Assembly (NCBI GenBank): GCA_902806015.1
Contig: CADCUZ010000030.1
Location: 1 to 47,737, forward strand
Origin: an uncultured Rubrobacteraceae bacterium
Lineage (GTDB): Bacteria; Actinomycetota; Rubrobacteria; Rubrobacterales; Rubrobacteraceae
DNA length: 47,737 nucleotides
Direction of reading: 5' to 3'
Below the pieces are notes generated by a model. That model worked only from the letters and a program-made list of their open reading frames with translations. It was not told the origin of the DNA and ran no database searches. Both the position numbers and the translations under genes were made by a program. Positions 32,641 through 41,722 of this stretch are shown here, one piece after another. Position 1 is the stretch's first letter. The number at the start of each line of letters is the position of its first letter.

Positions 32641-33534
32641 TTGACGACCCGGGGGATCGGACCCGCAAACGACCCCGAACCGTCCCCGCCCGCAGGCTCC
32701 GGGCGGGGAAGTCGCATCCTCGGCAACCGGGCGGTGCTCGTCTCAAGCCTGAGCACGGTGCTGTTCTTCGCGGCCGTCGCGCTCGTCGTCGCGCTCGCGC
32801 CCGGGAGCGGGCTCGTGGCCGAGCGGTTTTTCAGCCCGTTCCACCTCTGGCAGTCGCTCCGGGGGACGACGAGTGAGCCCTCCGTCCTCGGCGCGTTCCT
32901 GCTCAACGTGTATATCTTCGCGATCTCGGAGGTGCTGATCCTGATCCTGGCCCTCGTGATCGCGGTCGTCAGGGGCCTACCGGGGCCTGCCTTTTTCCCG
33001 TTCAGGATGGTGGCCATCGTCTACACGGACGTCTTCCGGGGGGTGCCCCTGATCCTGGTGCTGTACATCATAGGTTTCGGCGTGCCCGGCCTCGGCATAG
33101 GCTTCTTCTCCTACCTCTCGGACGTTACCTACGGCATCGTAGCCCTCGTCCTCGTCTACTCGGCCTACGTCGCGGAGGTGTACAGGTCTGGCATCGAGTC
33201 GATCCACGAGAGCCAGAACGCCGCCGCCAGATCTTTGGGCCTCACGCGCTGGCAATCCCTGTGGTTCGTGGTGCTGCCGCAGGCGATAAGGCGGATTATA
33301 CCGCCGCTCCTCAACGACTTTATCGGGCTGCAAAAGGACACGGCGCTCGTCTCGGTGCTCGGCTCCATAGAGGCTGTAAGGGCGGCCCAGATCTACGGCG
33401 CCTCCCAGTTCAACTACGCGAGCTACGTCGTCGCCGCCCTCCTCTTCGTCCTCATTACCATCCCTCTCGCCCGCCTCACCGACCGCCTCATAGCCCGCGA
33501 CAAGCGCCGCCGCCAGGCCGGGGGCCTCGCGTGA
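32641..33534 (+). CDS. Amino-acid ABC transporter permease (HisM/GlnP type)
   Basis: 297 residues, about five or six membrane helices after a proline-rich cytoplasmic start. The coupling loop is clear: AARSLGLTRWQSLWFVVLPQAI, then RRIIPPLLNDFIGLQKDTAL. TTG start one base after the binding-protein stop. Its stop overlaps the ATPase start (GTGA). Confidence 0.92.
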   Translation: MTTRGIGPANDPEPSPPAGSGRGSRILGNRAVLVSSLSTVLFFAAVALVVALAPGSGLVAERFFSPFHLWQSLRGTTSEPSVLGAFLLNVYIFAISEVLILILALVIAVVRGLPGPAFFPFRMVAIVYTDVFRGVPLILVLYIIGFGVPGLGIGFFSYLSDVTYGIVALVLVYSAYVAEVYRSGIESIHESQNAAARSLGLTRWQSLWFVVLPQAIRRIIPPLLNDFIGLQKDTALVSVLGSIEAVRAAQIYGASQFNYASYVVAALLFVLITIPLARLTDRLIARDKRRRQAGGLA

Positions 33535-34289
33535 GCCCGCGCGCAGGCACCACCCTCGTTCTCGAAGGCATCCGAAAGGCTTTCGGTCCCAACGAGGTGC
33601 TGAAGGGGATAAACCTCAGCGTTGCGCCGCACGAGGTGGTGTGCCTAATCGGGGCCTCCGGCTCCGGCAAGTCCACGCTGCTCCGGTGCACTAACCTGGT
33701 AGAGCCCCTGGACTCGGGGCGCGTGGTGGTGGAGGGCGAGGAGATCACCGCCGTGGGCGTGGACGCGAACCGCGTCCGCCAACGCATCGGCATCGTCTAC
33801 CAGTCCTTTAACCTCTTCCCCCACATGACAGTGCTCAAGAACATAACGCTGGCGCCCCGCGAGGCGCTCAAGATGGACCGTAAGGCCGCGGAAGACCGGG
33901 CAATCGCGCTGCTCGAACGCTTCGGGCTTGCGGACAGGAGGGACGACTACCCGGACCGGCTCTCGGGCGGCCAACAGCAGCGGGTCGCCATCGTGCGGGC
34001 GCTGGCGATGCGGCCCTCCATCATGCTCCTGGACGAGGTCACGAGCGCGCTGGACCCCGAGCTCGTCGCCGAGGTCCTCTCGGTCATCAGGGAGCTCGCT
34101 GACGAAGGCATGACCATGCTCATAGCCACCCACGAGATGGGCTTCGCCCGCGACATCGCCGACCGCGTCTGTTTTCTGGAGTCCGGCAGGATCCTGGAGG
34201 AAGGCCCGCCCGAGAGGATCTTCACCTCCCCGCAAGACCCCCGCACCCGCCGGTTCCTCCGCCGCATCATCGAGGCCGGCCGCCTGTGA
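33531..34289 (+). CDS. Amino-acid ABC transporter ATPase (GlnQ type)
   Basis: 252-residue ATPase energising the permease. Walker A GASGSGKST, Q-loop YQSFNLFPHMT, signature LSGGQQQR, Walker B IMLLDEVTSALD, switch histidine in ATHEMGF. GTG at 33531 overlaps the permease stop. The specificity (glutamine, glutamate, arginine or cystine) cannot be told. Confidence 0.95.
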   Translation: MSPRAGTTLVLEGIRKAFGPNEVLKGINLSVAPHEVVCLIGASGSGKSTLLRCTNLVEPLDSGRVVVEGEEITAVGVDANRVRQRIGIVYQSFNLFPHMTVLKNITLAPREALKMDRKAAEDRAIALLERFGLADRRDDYPDRLSGGQQQRVAIVRALAMRPSIMLLDEVTSALDPELVAEVLSVIRELADEGMTMLIATHEMGFARDIADRVCFLESGRILEEGPPERIFTSPQDPRTRRFLRRIIEAGRL

Positions 34290-34380
34290 GACGCTCCCCG
34301 GAGGGCGCACTATCGTCCTGTAGCCGCGGCTGGTAGATTGGGATGGTCGGGGCGGGGCTCCGGGCTGAGAGGGAAGCTTT

Positions 34381-35988
34381 TTGGGGAGAACGTTCTGTTT
34401 GCGCGTCGCGGTGACGCTGGTGGCGGGTCTGCTCTGCCTCCTCCCGCTGCTTGTCTCGTGCTCGGCCAAGCAGCCCGAGAACGAGGTCGCGGACGCAGAC
34501 CGAAAAAGCGCCGAGGCCAGTGGCGGCGAAGGCAGCGAGGTCCGGGCGGGGGGCACTGGATCTCGTATCCCGGATGAGACCGAGACAGCTACCCGCCTGC
34601 CAGAGCCTCGGGCCTCTCTGGTCCCGGTAGCCCACCTCTCCTCCCTGCGCGAGGGCGTGAGCCTGCGGGACCTCTCGGAAGCGGAGGAGCTGTGGGTTCC
34701 GAGGGGGTCGCTGGGCGCGGCGAAGGATCTGATCGACCGCCCCGGCTTCCAGGGCCTCGTCTCCGCGGAGGCGGTCATCGACCACGTAAGCCGGACCCCC
34801 GGGGCCCTCGGGCTCGTGCCTTGGGACAAGGTCGGGCCACGGGTCAGGGCGCTGGCGGTGGAGGGCAGGTCCATTCTGGAACCGGGCGCCGCGGACCTGT
34901 CGAACTACCCTTTGCGGTTCAGCGGGGGGGCCGAACCAGACCCCAGAGAGCTTCGCCGCGTCGTGATCGGGGGCGACGTCGTGCTGGACCGCGGCCAGAA
35001 CTACGCGGTCATCCAGCAGGGCCTTGGCCTGGACTTCCCGCTCGACGGGGGCTACGCGGCGGTCACGGGCCGCATACCGGCGCCGAGTCCCTACTCGGAG
35101 ACGGGCACCATTCACCAGTTCGATGCTACCCGCGTGGGGAACGCGGGCGCGGTCCGCGACTACCTTAGCGGCGCGGATCTCACGCTCGCGAATTTCGAGA
35201 ACCCGCTCGTGGAGGGCGCCGTCTGGCACCCCGAGGATACGTACTTCACCGGCGACCTGCGCCTCATGCCGATCCTGGATCAGGCCGGCATAGACGGCGT
35301 CACTCTGGGCAACAACCACGTCCTGGACGCGGGGGCCGCGGGGCTCGTGGAGACGCTCGGGCACCTGGACCGGGCGGGAATCGCGCGGGCCGGGGCAGGC
35401 ACGAACCTGGCAGACGCCCGCGAGCCCATGATCTTCGACCTCGGGGGGACGAAGGTCGGGGTCCTCTCTTACTTGGGTATCCCCGGGTACGACTGGGCCT
35501 GGGCAACGGAGACGGCCCCGGGCACGGCCCCGCTGCGGGAAGACGTCGTCCGGGAGGATGTGGAGCGGTTGCGGGACGAGGTGGACCTACTCGTCGTGAT
35601 GCCGCACTGGGGGAGGGAGTACCTCGCCACGCCGGAGCCGGGTCAGGTGGAACTCGCGCACGTCGCCGTGGACGCCGGGGCCGACCTCGTCGTCGGCGGT
35701 CACGCCCATTGGCCCAAAGGCGTGGAACTCTACGAGGAAACCCCGATCTTCTACGGCGTCGGGAACTTCCTCCTCGATCAGTCCTGGTCCGAAGAGACCT
35801 CGACCGGCATCTTCGCCGAGATAACCCTCTACGGAGCCCGGATCGTCCAGATCGAGCCCGTGCCCTTCGTCCTCTTGGACTACGCCCAACCGAATTTTCT
35901 CGTCCCCGAGGCCGGTGGGGATAGGGCCCTGCGGAGGGTCTACGCAGCGTCCCGCGGCCCCGAGTTCGGGGCCTACGAGAACAGATAA
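34381..35988 (+). CDS. CapA-family lipoprotein (poly-gamma-glutamate synthesis type)
   Basis: 535-residue exported lipoprotein: N-terminal hydrophobic segment ending LLVSC, then an acidic linker, a domain of about 120 residues unlike CapA (SLREGVSLRDLSEAEELW), and the CapA metallophosphoesterase-like domain from about 200: GGDVVLDRG, NFENPL, GNNHVLDAG, MPHWGREY, GGHAHWPKG. Family members are linked to capsule polymers; no other capsule gene is here. TTG at 34381 has GAGAGGG seven bases upstream. Monocistronic. Confidence 0.87.
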   Translation: MGRTFCLRVAVTLVAGLLCLLPLLVSCSAKQPENEVADADRKSAEASGGEGSEVRAGGTGSRIPDETETATRLPEPRASLVPVAHLSSLREGVSLRDLSEAEELWVPRGSLGAAKDLIDRPGFQGLVSAEAVIDHVSRTPGALGLVPWDKVGPRVRALAVEGRSILEPGAADLSNYPLRFSGGAEPDPRELRRVVIGGDVVLDRGQNYAVIQQGLGLDFPLDGGYAAVTGRIPAPSPYSETGTIHQFDATRVGNAGAVRDYLSGADLTLANFENPLVEGAVWHPEDTYFTGDLRLMPILDQAGIDGVTLGNNHVLDAGAAGLVETLGHLDRAGIARAGAGTNLADAREPMIFDLGGTKVGVLSYLGIPGYDWAWATETAPGTAPLREDVVREDVERLRDEVDLLVVMPHWGREYLATPEPGQVELAHVAVDAGADLVVGGHAHWPKGVELYEETPIFYGVGNFLLDQSWSEETSTGIFAEITLYGARIVQIEPVPFVLLDYAQPNFLVPEAGGDRALRRVYAASRGPEFGAYENR

Positions 35989-36085
35989 ATGGACCAAATT
36001 ATGCACGGCGGCGGCTAGCGCGGGGCTCGTAAGAGGTGATACTATGACCGCGGTTGTTGCACCTCGACGAGGAGGAAAGGGTCCA

Positions 36086-36286
36086 ATGGATCGCTAAGTC
36101 GACAACCATCTGCGGGCCCTCACGGGCCCAATGACCGGGTCGGTGACCGTCCGTCAGAAGGGCGACTCGCCGGCCCGGATAGTTTTCTTGGAGGCCTCGG
36201 GTATCAGCCGTTGGGTCCCTAGTGTCATGCGGGATCTTTCCGCGCAGTCGCGTGCTCCATTCAAGAGCCTCCTCCGCGCGGGATAA
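36086..36286 (+). pseudogene. Possible broken small gene after CapA
   Basis: AGGAGG lies six to nine bases before an ATG, but codon 4 is TAA (36095-36097); the same frame is then open for 62 codons with natural composition (ALTGPMTGSVTVRQKGD, ARIVFLEASGISRW). Family not recognised. It may be a nonsense mutant or chance. The remaining 35989-36310 holds nothing else. Confidence 0.3.
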
Positions 36287-36310
36287 ACCGGCAGCTTCCC
36301 TCCCCGAAAA

Positions 36311-36499
36311 CTACTTGAACCTGTATTGACGGTACATGCCGGCGCTCTCGTCCACGTCGGCCTCGGTCACGTGGGTGCGGCCCCGGCCGGCGACCCGGTC
36401 TTCGATGCGCTTGCGGATAAAGCGGCGCATGAGGAAAGGGCTGCGTTTTATGCGCCGGTCGGCCTCCGGGTCCCAGGTGATCTCGGTCTTATCGGCCAT
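36311..36499 (-). CDS. Single-domain PCP_red protein
   Basis: 62 residues forming one PCP_red module: ITWDPEADRRIKRSPFLMRR, FIRKRIEDRVAGRGRTHVTEADVDES. It has the same layout as the three modules in the stress fusion at 24376-26718 (W-x-x-E-A-x-x-R-L/I-x-R-x-P). The ATG has GAGGAG upstream. In chlorophyll-making organisms this domain is the C-terminal part of the BchB/ChlB subunit; no other pigment gene is near, so it must have another, unknown role here. Confidence 0.83.
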   Translation of the reverse strand: MADKTEITWDPEADRRIKRSPFLMRRFIRKRIEDRVAGRGRTHVTEADVDESAGMYRQYRFK

Positions 36500-36572
36500 T
36501 CGGACTCTCCTCGGTCTGTCTCGCTCCCCACGGATTATAGCGTTCCTGCGATGCGCCCCGAAGTGACCCCCG

Positions 36573-37448
36573 CTACGCCCGTTCGGGCTTCGCGGCCTCG
36601 TAGACGGCGGCCATGTCGTCCTCGCCGTGGCCGGCCTCTATCGCCTCGTCCAGACGGGCGGCGACGGCCGAGGCGACTACCATATCGAGGCCGCTGGCCT
36701 CGGCGGCGTCGAGGACGAGGCCGGCGTCCTTGCGGGCGAGTTTCGCGGAAAAGCTCGTCGGGAAGTCCCCTTTGATCATCATCGCGCCCTTCATCTGCGC
36801 GTAGGGGAGACCCAGAGGTCCGCCCTCGATGGTCTCGAGGAATTTCTGAGGGTCCACGCCCGTCGCGCGGGCGAACGCCACCGTCTCGGCCAGTACGCCG
36901 AGGAGGCCCACGATCCAGTTGTTGACCACGAGCTTGAGGCGACTGCCTTCCCCCGCCTCGCCGAGCCACACCGCCTTGCTCCCGACGGCCCCGAAGACGC
37001 TTTCGCACCTCTCGTGGACCTCCTCGGGACCCGAGGCGAGCACGACCAGCTGCCCCTGCTCCGCGGGCGCCTTCGTCCCGAGCACCGGCGCGTCCACGTA
37101 GGCGACGCCGCCCTCGGCGGCGAGCCGGGCGAGCCTCTTGCTGCCCCTTTCCCCGACCGTGCTCATCTGGAGCCACACGCCCCCGTCCGCCAGCGCCGGG
37201 AGCACGCCGCTCCCGACGACGCCCTCTATAACGTCCGCGTCCGACAACATGGTCAGCAAGAAGTCCGCGCCGTGGGCGGCCTCTGCGGGATCTTCGGCGA
37301 CCGTCGCCCCGTCTTCGGCCAGCCCTTGCGCCTTCTCGGCCGAGCGGTTCCAGGCGCGGACCTCCATGCCGGCCTCGAGCAGGTTGCGCGCCATAGCGGC
37401 ACCCATGATCCCGGTCCCCAGCAGGGCCACCTTCGCTTTCTTGGCCAT
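36573..37448 (-). CDS. 3-hydroxyisobutyrate dehydrogenase-like NAD(P) oxidoreductase
   Basis: 291-residue beta-hydroxyacid dehydrogenase. Rossmann motif LLGTGIMGAAMA at the start, substrate-binding segment MSTVG, VDAPVLGTKAPAEQG, and the active lysine region KLVVNNWIVG. ATG at 37448 has GGAGGAGAG upstream. Relatives reduce succinic semialdehyde, glyoxylate or imines; the substrate is unknown. Single gene. Confidence 0.9.
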   Translation of the reverse strand: MAKKAKVALLGTGIMGAAMARNLLEAGMEVRAWNRSAEKAQGLAEDGATVAEDPAEAAHGADFLLTMLSDADVIEGVVGSGVLPALADGGVWLQMSTVGERGSKRLARLAAEGGVAYVDAPVLGTKAPAEQGQLVVLASGPEEVHERCESVFGAVGSKAVWLGEAGEGSRLKLVVNNWIVGLLGVLAETVAFARATGVDPQKFLETIEGGPLGLPYAQMKGAMMIKGDFPTSFSAKLARKDAGLVLDAAEASGLDMVVASAVAARLDEAIEAGHGEDDMAAVYEAAKPERA

Positions 37449-37540
37449 TCGCTCTCCTCCACGTCTCCGACAAGGGCCCAACTACCATACCCCACCGGCG
37501 CGGGGTGAGGCGCCCCACAGCCGGTGTCGGGGTCCGGCGC

Positions 37541-37546
37541 TAAAAT
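37541..37546 (+). promoter_or_regulatory. -10 element, leaderless layout
   Basis: TAAAAT ending six bases before the ATG at 37553. Confidence 0.55.
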
Positions 37547-37552
37547 GTGGCC

Positions 37553-38506
37553 ATGACGAAGTCTCCCGGCCCCGCGCTAGAAGCGAGGAACATCTCTCGC
37601 CGCTACAAGAGCAGCGGTCGCGGCGTGGAGGACGTCAGCTTCTCGGTGGCCCCGGGGGAAATCTTCGGGCTGGTGGGGCCGAACGGCTCGGGCAAGAGCA
37701 CCCTGCTGCGCGTCCTCTCCACGGCCATCGAGCCGGACCGCGGCGCGTTCTGGGTGGCGGGCGCGGATGGGGCAAGGGAGAAGCGTAAGGCCCGGGCGCG
37801 GATGGGCCTGATGGTGGACCGTCCGACCCACTACGGCGACCTGACGGGCCGGGCCAACGCGTACTTTTTCGCGCGGGCCTACGGGGTGGAGGAGGCTAAG
37901 GCCGAGGCAGTGGTCTCGGAGCTTTTGGACTTTTTCGACCTTGCCGAGTACGCAGACGACCGCGTCAAGACCTACTCCTACGGCATGGGCAAGAAGCTCG
38001 CGCTCGTGGAGGCCCTGGCGCACCATCCAGAAGTGCTGCTTCTCGACGAGCCCTCGCTCGGGCTCGACTACACCTCGCAGCTCGCGTTTCAGCGCAAGAT
38101 CCGGGAGCTCTCGGAGGCGGGCGTGGCGGTCGTGCTCGCGAGCAACCAGGTGGACGAGGTCGAGTCGCTCTGCGACCGGGTGGCGTTCCTCTACCGGGGA
38201 AAGGTCGTCGCCCAGGATGCGCCGGGGGCTTTGATCTCCTCCGTTCAGGGCGTGAGGAGGGTCTCGGCGACGCTTCGCAACCCCGTGGAGTACGGCCCCA
38301 TGGAGGGTGTGGACGGCGTTGAGCGCGTGGTGCCGGAGGGACGAAACCTCGTCGTCCACTGCGGGGAGCGGCCCGGCATCGTCGCCGACGTGGTGGCCGG
38401 TCTGGTCCGTTCGGGCGGTGACATCGTGAGCCTCTCCGTCGAGCAACCCAACCTGGAGGACGTGTTCGTGAAGCTGACCGGGGAGGCGTTGCGCCGTGAG
38501 GGTTAA
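37553..38506 (+). CDS. ABC-2 type exporter ATPase
   Basis: 317-residue ATPase: Walker A GPNGSGKST, signature YSYGMGKK (the relaxed form seen in ABC-2 exporters), Walker B VLLLDEPSLGLD, then the DUF4162-like C-terminal domain. ATG at 37553 with a -10 box directly upstream. Its last 11 bases overlap the permease gene. Likely exports a drug, lipid or polysaccharide. Confidence 0.92.
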   Translation: MTKSPGPALEARNISRRYKSSGRGVEDVSFSVAPGEIFGLVGPNGSGKSTLLRVLSTAIEPDRGAFWVAGADGAREKRKARARMGLMVDRPTHYGDLTGRANAYFFARAYGVEEAKAEAVVSELLDFFDLAEYADDRVKTYSYGMGKKLALVEALAHHPEVLLLDEPSLGLDYTSQLAFQRKIRELSEAGVAVVLASNQVDEVESLCDRVAFLYRGKVVAQDAPGALISSVQGVRRVSATLRNPVEYGPMEGVDGVERVVPEGRNLVVHCGERPGIVADVVAGLVRSGGDIVSLSVEQPNLEDVFVKLTGEALRREG

Positions 38507-39218
38507 CCCGCCGGACGCCTACTGGAAAAAGGACGTCTCGCTGTTCTTCGGCAAGCGGTTCTCGCTCGCCATAAAGATGTTGTACCCGCTCGCGATCATC
38601 GGCCCCGTCGCCGCCAGCGACATACCGGCGCAGTACGCCGCGGCCGTCATAGGCATCGTCGCCGTCATGGCGGGGACCTTCGGCGCCGGCGAGAGCCTGA
38701 CCTCGGATTTGAACGACGGCATCCTGGTCCGCGTCTCCTTAACGCCCCTCTCCCCCTACCGCATCGTCTCCGAAGTTCTGGCCGCCAACGCCGTGCTCGA
38801 CCTTCTGCAGCTCCTGCCCGCGCTGCTCGTCGTTTTCCTTCTGCATCCCGTACCCCTGGTATGGGTCCTGGCGACGGGCGTGGCGGTCTTCGCGACGCTG
38901 GTTGCGGCCAACTGCATCGGCATCTTTATAGCCAACTTCACCTCGTCGCCGGCGGACGTGCTGCTGTACGCGACGGCCATACTGTTTCCCCTGATCTACC
39001 TCTCCGGCTTCTTCCGCAACCAGAACCCGGAGGGCGTCATGCTGACCCTCCGCCATTTCGTCCCTTTCGCCTACGCCAACGACGCCCTGAAGACAGTCTT
39101 CGGCCTGGCAACGGAGACGGCCCCGTTCGAGGCGATTGTCTACCCGGTCCTTATCTGCGCGGTGATGGCCGTCGTCGTCTGCCTCATCGCGCCGAGTCTC
39201 CTTCGCACCCGGTTTTAG
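38496..39218 (+). CDS. ABC-2 type exporter permease
   Basis: 240 residues, six membrane helices, with the ABC-2 features: KRFSLAIKMLYPL near the start, ESLTSDLNDGILVRVSLTPLS, and a late FPLIYLSGFF with RHFVPFAYANDALK. GTG start 38496 with GGGGAGG nine bases upstream, inside the ATPase gene. Partner of the preceding ATPase. Confidence 0.9.
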   Translation: MRVNPPDAYWKKDVSLFFGKRFSLAIKMLYPLAIIGPVAASDIPAQYAAAVIGIVAVMAGTFGAGESLTSDLNDGILVRVSLTPLSPYRIVSEVLAANAVLDLLQLLPALLVVFLLHPVPLVWVLATGVAVFATLVAANCIGIFIANFTSSPADVLLYATAILFPLIYLSGFFRNQNPEGVMLTLRHFVPFAYANDALKTVFGLATETAPFEAIVYPVLICAVMAVVVCLIAPSLLRTRF

Positions 39219-39252
39219 GGGCGGCCGAAGGGGCGGAGAAGCTCCAAGGACC

Positions 39253-39270
39253 GGGGCGGTAGCCCGCCCC
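39253..39270. terminator. 7-bp GC hairpin between exporter and cstA
   Basis: GGGGCGG, loop of four, CCGCCCC. No T-run follows; may still end or attenuate transcription. Confidence 0.4.
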
Positions 39271-39353
39271 ACGCGCACCTTTCCGCGCGGTTTTCCGTTG
39301 TGCTGGGATGCCAACCTATCTCGTAGAGGCCTCGGGGAAGGGCAAGACGGCTC

Positions 39354-41468
39354 ATGGGAAATAGCATTCGTCGGTACGGTGTTTGGATAGGCATCGCCCT
39401 CGTGGGCGCGATCTGCTGGGGGGTGCTTGCGCTCTCCCGCGGGGAGACCATCAACGCCGGATGGCTGCTCTTCGCCGCTATCGCCTCCTACGCCATCGCC
39501 TACAGGTTCTACGCCCGGTTTATTCAAAGAAAGGTCCTGGAGACGGACGACTCGCGGGCGACGCCGGCGGAGCGCCTCAACAACGGGCGCGACTTCGAGC
39601 CGATGGACCGGCGGGTCCTCTTCGGTCACCACTTCGCGGCCATCGCGGGGGCGGGTCCCTTGGTGGGACCGGTGCTAGCGGCGCAGATGGGCTTCTTGCC
39701 GGGGACGATCTGGATCATCGTCGGCGTGATCCTGGCCGGCGCCGTCCAGGACATGACGACGCTTTTCTTCTCCATGCGGCGGGACGGGAAGACGCTCGGG
39801 CAGATGGCGCGGGAGGAGATAGGCCCCGTCGGCGGCATCGCCGCCCTCGTCGCCGTCCTCTCCATCATGGTCATCCTGCTCGCGGTGCTCGCCTTGGTCG
39901 TGGTGCTCGCCCTCGCCGAGTCGCCATGGGGGTCCTTCTCCATAGCCATGACCCTGCCCATAGCGCTCCTCATGGGCTTCTACCTGCGTTTCTTGAGGCC
40001 GGGACGGGTTCTTGAGGTCTCCATCATCGGGGTGGGGCTCCTGTTCCTGGCGATCATCGGGGGCGGTTGGATCGCGGAGTCCAGCCCTTACGCCGATTTC
40101 TGGACGTTCAGCCCGAACCAGATCGTCTTCGCCCTCATCGCGTACGGTTTTATAGCGAGCGTCCTGCCCGTCTGGGTACTTCTGGCCCCCCGCGACTACC
40201 TCTCGACGTTCATGAAGATCGGGACGATCATGCTCCTAGCGATCGGCATCGCCTTCACCCTCCCGGCCATCCAGATGCCCAAGGCCACCCCGTTTGCCTT
40301 CAACGGCGAGGGCCCGGTCTTTGCCGGCCCGCTCTTCCCGTTCGTCTTTATCACGATAGCCTGCGGGGCGTTGTCCGGGTTCCACGCGCTCGTGGCCTCG
40401 GGCACGACTCCGAAGTTGATCCAAAAAGAGAGCCAGACCCGGTTTATCGGGTACGGGGCTATGCTGATGGAGTCGTTCGTGGCGATCATGGCGTTGATCG
40501 CCGCGACTACGCTGGACCCCGGCATCTACTTCGCGATGAACGCGCCGGCGACCGTGCTCGGGGACACCGTCCAGTCGGCCTCGCAGGCCGTCAACGGGTT
40601 CGGCTTTACGGTCTCCCCCGACGCGCTGCAGGCCACGGCGAACAACGTCGGGGAGGAGAGCATCGTCGGGAGGACAGGCGGGGCTCCAACCCTGGCTGTT
40701 GGGATGAGCCAAATCTTCTCGGGCATCATCGGCGGTCCCGCGCTGCAGGCTTTCTGGTACCACTTCGCCATCATGTTCGAGGCGCTGTTCATCCTGACCA
40801 CGGTCGATGCCGGAACCCGGGTCGGGCGTTTCATGATCCAGGACATGATCGGCAACGTCTACCGCCCCTTCGCAAACCCCTCCTGGCTGCCGGGCAACCT
40901 GATCTCGAGCGCCCTCATAGTCGGCGCCTGGGGCTACTTCCTCTACGCCGGCGTGAACGACCCTTTGGGCGGCATCAACCAGCTCTTCCCCCTCTTCGGC
41001 ATCGCCAACCAGCTTCTGGCGGCGGTCGCCCTCACCGTGGGCACGACCATCCTCATAAAGATGGGCAAGCTCCGCTACGCCTGGGTGACGGCGCTGCCGC
41101 TCCTCTGGGACGCCGCCGTGACGCTGACAGCGAGCTGGATGAAAATCTTCTCCGCCGACCCGAAGCTCGGCTTTTTCGCCCAGAGGGGCGCCGCCCAGGA
41201 AGCCCTCGCCAACGGCGAGCTCTACGGCACCGCCCAGAGCGCCGACGACGTGCGCCAGATCATCACGAACTCCACGGTGGATGGCGTCCTCTCGATCCTG
41301 TTCGCCCTCCTCATAATCATCGTCCTCGTGGACGCCACCCGCGTCTGGTTCGGCATCATCCGCGGCGGCCAGGAGCCGGACCTGAGCGAGACCCCCTGGG
41401 AAGAGTCCCGCCTGGACTCCGAAGGTGAGCCCATCGACGAGCGCGAGCCGGTCGGGTCGGGTCGCTAG
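39354..41468 (+). CDS. cstA: Carbon starvation protein, peptide/pyruvate transporter
   Basis: 704-residue integral membrane protein with about 16-18 helices. The CstA hallmark region is present: DFEPMDRRVLFGHHFAAIAG, GPLVGPVLAAQMGFLPG, and later SGFHALVASGTTPKLI and GAEHI-equivalent segments. E. coli CstA and relatives take up peptides or pyruvate at carbon starvation. The ATG has only a weak GGGGAAGG-like site at distance. The next gene is the short YbdD/YjiX protein, the usual partner. Confidence 0.93.
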   Translation: MGNSIRRYGVWIGIALVGAICWGVLALSRGETINAGWLLFAAIASYAIAYRFYARFIQRKVLETDDSRATPAERLNNGRDFEPMDRRVLFGHHFAAIAGAGPLVGPVLAAQMGFLPGTIWIIVGVILAGAVQDMTTLFFSMRRDGKTLGQMAREEIGPVGGIAALVAVLSIMVILLAVLALVVVLALAESPWGSFSIAMTLPIALLMGFYLRFLRPGRVLEVSIIGVGLLFLAIIGGGWIAESSPYADFWTFSPNQIVFALIAYGFIASVLPVWVLLAPRDYLSTFMKIGTIMLLAIGIAFTLPAIQMPKATPFAFNGEGPVFAGPLFPFVFITIACGALSGFHALVASGTTPKLIQKESQTRFIGYGAMLMESFVAIMALIAATTLDPGIYFAMNAPATVLGDTVQSASQAVNGFGFTVSPDALQATANNVGEESIVGRTGGAPTLAVGMSQIFSGIIGGPALQAFWYHFAIMFEALFILTTVDAGTRVGRFMIQDMIGNVYRPFANPSWLPGNLISSALIVGAWGYFLYAGVNDPLGGINQLFPLFGIANQLLAAVALTVGTTILIKMGKLRYAWVTALPLLWDAAVTLTASWMKIFSADPKLGFFAQRGAAQEALANGELYGTAQSADDVRQIITNSTVDGVLSILFALLIIIVLVDATRVWFGIIRGGQEPDLSETPWEESRLDSEGEPIDEREPVGSGR

Positions 41469-41479
41469 AATAGGGAGCG

Positions 41480-41659
41480 ATGAACCCCCTGCACGCCATC
41501 TGGGAGTACCTGAAGGAGATCTCGGGCGAGAACGCCTACGATAAGTACCTCGTCGTCCACTCGGCGACCCACCCGGGCCGCCGCCCCATGAACCGCGGGG
41601 AGTTCTACCGCTGGCGCCAGAACGAGAAGTACAATAACCCCGGCAGCCGCTGCCCGTGA
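41480..41659 (+). CDS. YbdD/YjiX family (DUF466) small protein
   Basis: 59 residues, 11 bases after cstA. Recognised by YDKYLVVHSATHPGRRPMNR, EFYRWRQNEKYNNPG and the C-terminal SRCP, all typical of DUF466. The protein accompanies CstA/BtsT transporters in many bacteria and is thought to be needed for transport. ATG at 41480 follows AGGGAG. Confidence 0.92.
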   Translation: MNPLHAIWEYLKEISGENAYDKYLVVHSATHPGRRPMNRGEFYRWRQNEKYNNPGSRCP

Positions 41660-41722
41660 TAGCGTCCCGGCGGGCCGGTTGGCCCGCGAGGTAGGAAAGA
41701 GAAGAGGAACCGGCCCCCCACA

